Assembly (NCBI GenBank): GCA_955652075.1
Contig: CATPAS010000153.1
Location: 1-6,171, forward strand
DNA: 6,171 nt
Origin: an uncultured Gaiellaceae bacterium
Lineage (GTDB): Bacteria > Actinomycetota > Thermoleophilia > Gaiellales > Gaiellaceae
Direction: 5' to 3'
Below are positions 5,669 to 6,171 of this stretch, one piece after another. A model generated the notes under the pieces. The model was given only the letters and a program-made list of their open reading frames with translations, was not told where the DNA came from and searched no databases. Numbering within the stretch: the first letter of the stretch is position 1; each line of letters begins with the position of its first letter. The translations under genes and the position numbers were made by a program.

Positions 5669-5696
5669 ATTGTGCCTCCCGGCTCGTGACGAGCAA
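5669..5696 (-). promoter_or_regulatory. Possible leaderless promoter of the AAA+ ATPase gene
   Basis: Reading the minus strand, TTGCTC (5691-5696), a 16-nt spacer and CACAAT (5669-5674) precede the GTG at 5662 by 6 nt. The -10 box fits nAnnnT rather than the full TAnnnT, so the match is moderate. A GGGAGG lies 12 nt before the GTG and might serve as a distant ribosome site instead. Confidence 0.4.
5682..5694. promoter_or_regulatory. 13-bp palindrome in the ATPase promoter
   Basis: GCTCGT-g-ACGAGC has perfect 6-bp arms around one base. It overlaps the proposed -35 box of the ATPase gene (5691-5696), so a bound repressor could block that promoter. Confidence 0.4.
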
Positions 5697-5735
5697 CTGG
5701 GTGAACCTCCCGGTTCCCCCAGACCCCGTCCACTG

Positions 5736-5750
5736 GTCCGCTGCGCGGAC
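5736..5750. repeat. Perfect hairpin in the ATPase-MarR intergenic region
   Basis: GTCCGC-tgc-GCGGAC has 6-bp arms and a 3-nt loop, good geometry for an RNA or DNA hairpin. No T run follows. It lies one base from the next palindrome. Confidence 0.45.
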
Positions 5751-5751
5751 A

Positions 5752-5766
5752 GGCCGCGTCGCGGCC
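5752..5766. promoter_or_regulatory. 15-bp palindrome with central T in the intergenic region
   Basis: GGCCGCG-T-CGCGGCC has perfect 7-bp arms around a single T. The MarR-proximal palindrome at 5816-5830 has the same architecture with a different sequence. GC-rich composition makes such matches easier, so function is uncertain. Confidence 0.4.
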
Positions 5767-5815
5767 CCCTCACAGGAGGGATTGCGCTAAAGCCGGCGCC
5801 AAGGAGGGCCGATTA

Positions 5816-5830
5816 GTTAACCTGGTTAAC
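5816..5830. promoter_or_regulatory. Probable MarR autoregulatory operator
   Basis: GTTAACC-T-GGTTAAC has perfect 7-bp arms around one T and ends two bases before the ATG at 5833. With one mismatch the symmetry extends to TT/AA at 5813-5833. MarR dimers commonly bind AT-rich palindromes of 14-20 bp next to their own genes, and this is an AT-rich island in GC-rich DNA. A possible -10 (TAACCT, 5818-5823) lies inside it, so binding would block transcription. Confidence 0.7.
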
Positions 5831-5832
5831 GA

Positions 5833-6171
5833 ATGCCGAGCGCCATCGCCGCCGATCCCACCGTCCTCGCCAACCGGCTCCGCCCGGTGCTCGTGCAACT
5901 CAGCAGAGAGCTCCGACGGGAGATCCACTCGCTCGGCGTGACGGGCGGGCAGGTCTCGCTGCTCATCCAGATCAAGTTTCACCACGGCATCGGGATCCGG
6001 GAACTGGCGGCGCTCGAGCGGATGTCGGTGCCCGGCATGTCGAAGTTCATCTCCCGCCTCGAGGAGGCGGGCCTCGTCCAGCGGGCACCGGTCGAGGGAG
6101 ACCAGCGCCGCGTCGGCCTGACCCTGACGCCCGCGGGCCACAAGGTCCTCCGCTCGGTCAAGTCGAAGCGA
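5833..6171 (+). CDS. MarR-family transcriptional regulator, 3' end outside window
   Basis: The frame is open from the ATG at 5833 to the window edge, giving 113 residues of a protein that in this family is usually 140-160 long. An in-frame TAA at 5827-5829 excludes an upstream start. Residues 12-48 form the N-terminal dimerisation and first DNA-binding-domain helices. The winged helix follows: IGIRELAALERMSVPGMSKF (53-72) supplies the helix-turn-helix, and VEGDQRRVGLTLTPAG (87-102) gives the wing with the D-x-R type signature (D90, R92). MarR proteins are usually dimeric repressors released by small ligands or oxidation; no cysteine is present in the visible part. AAGGAGGG at 5801-5808 is 24 nt upstream, too far to be a normal ribosome site. 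The operator-like palindrome at the start suggests autoregulation, and the divergent ATPase gene is a possible target. Confidence 0.93.
   Translation, partial: MPSAIAADPTVLANRLRPVLVQLSRELRREIHSLGVTGGQVSLLIQIKFHHGIGIRELAALERMSVPGMSKFISRLEEAGLVQRAPVEGDQRRVGLTLTPAGHKVLRSVKSKR

Noticed and set aside
4905..5816. Other long ORFs over the ATPase gene on both strands (e.g. 4905-5696 minus, 5106-5816 plus)
   Set aside because: Shadows of a frame with complete AAA+ motifs; they have no recognisable domain.

Overview
The window is high in G+C with strong G/C preference at third codon positions. It carries a SigB/SigF-type sigma factor, a NarL-type response regulator, a CbbX-like AAA+ ATPase and several start codons preceded at about 5-8 nt by a TAnnnT-type -10 box, an arrangement typical of leaderless genes. 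Together these suggest an actinobacterial chromosome, possibly a deep-branching class such as Thermoleophilia. The taxonomy is inferred from style and not proven. No mobile element, RNA gene or CRISPR array is seen.

Layout. (1) Positions 1-1185, minus strand: the 5' 395 codons of an open frame that leaves the window on the left. It encodes a Sec-exported protein built almost entirely of Q/N/S/T/A-rich repeats, with two different 23-residue modules alternating. (2) 1306-2076, plus: a NarL/FixJ-type response regulator with a degenerate acidic pocket, transcribed divergently from the repeat protein. (3) 2085-3449, minus: a second exported protein, disordered and Pro/Ser/Thr-rich, held by one C-terminal membrane helix. 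It ends 8 bp from the regulator, tail to tail. (4) 3570-4364, plus: a SigB/SigF-family sigma factor, divergent from gene 3 across a short AT-rich promoter region. (5) 4288-4626, plus: a small ribbon-helix-helix (HicB/Arc-type) protein with a C-terminal transmembrane helix. It overlaps the sigma gene by 77 bp and has its own apparent leaderless promoter. (6) 4634-5662, minus: a CbbX/SpoVK/EccA-like AAA+ ATPase, convergent with gene 5 (7-bp gap). (7) 5833 to the right edge, plus: a MarR-family regulator (partial), preceded by a palindrome-rich 170-bp region.

How the parts may work together. The left half pairs two surface or exported proteins with two regulators (response regulator and stress-type sigma factor) in divergent and convergent arrangements, which reads like a surface or envelope module under dedicated control. 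The most notable idea is that the repeat protein may be an amyloid-like or beta-solenoid surface polymer, controlled by the adjacent atypical LuxR-type regulator. This layout resembles the csgD/csgBA divergon of curli, but no homology to curli is claimed. A membrane-tethered RHH protein directly after a sigma gene is a second unusual combination. The ATPase and MarR genes look like a separate unit with their own operators.
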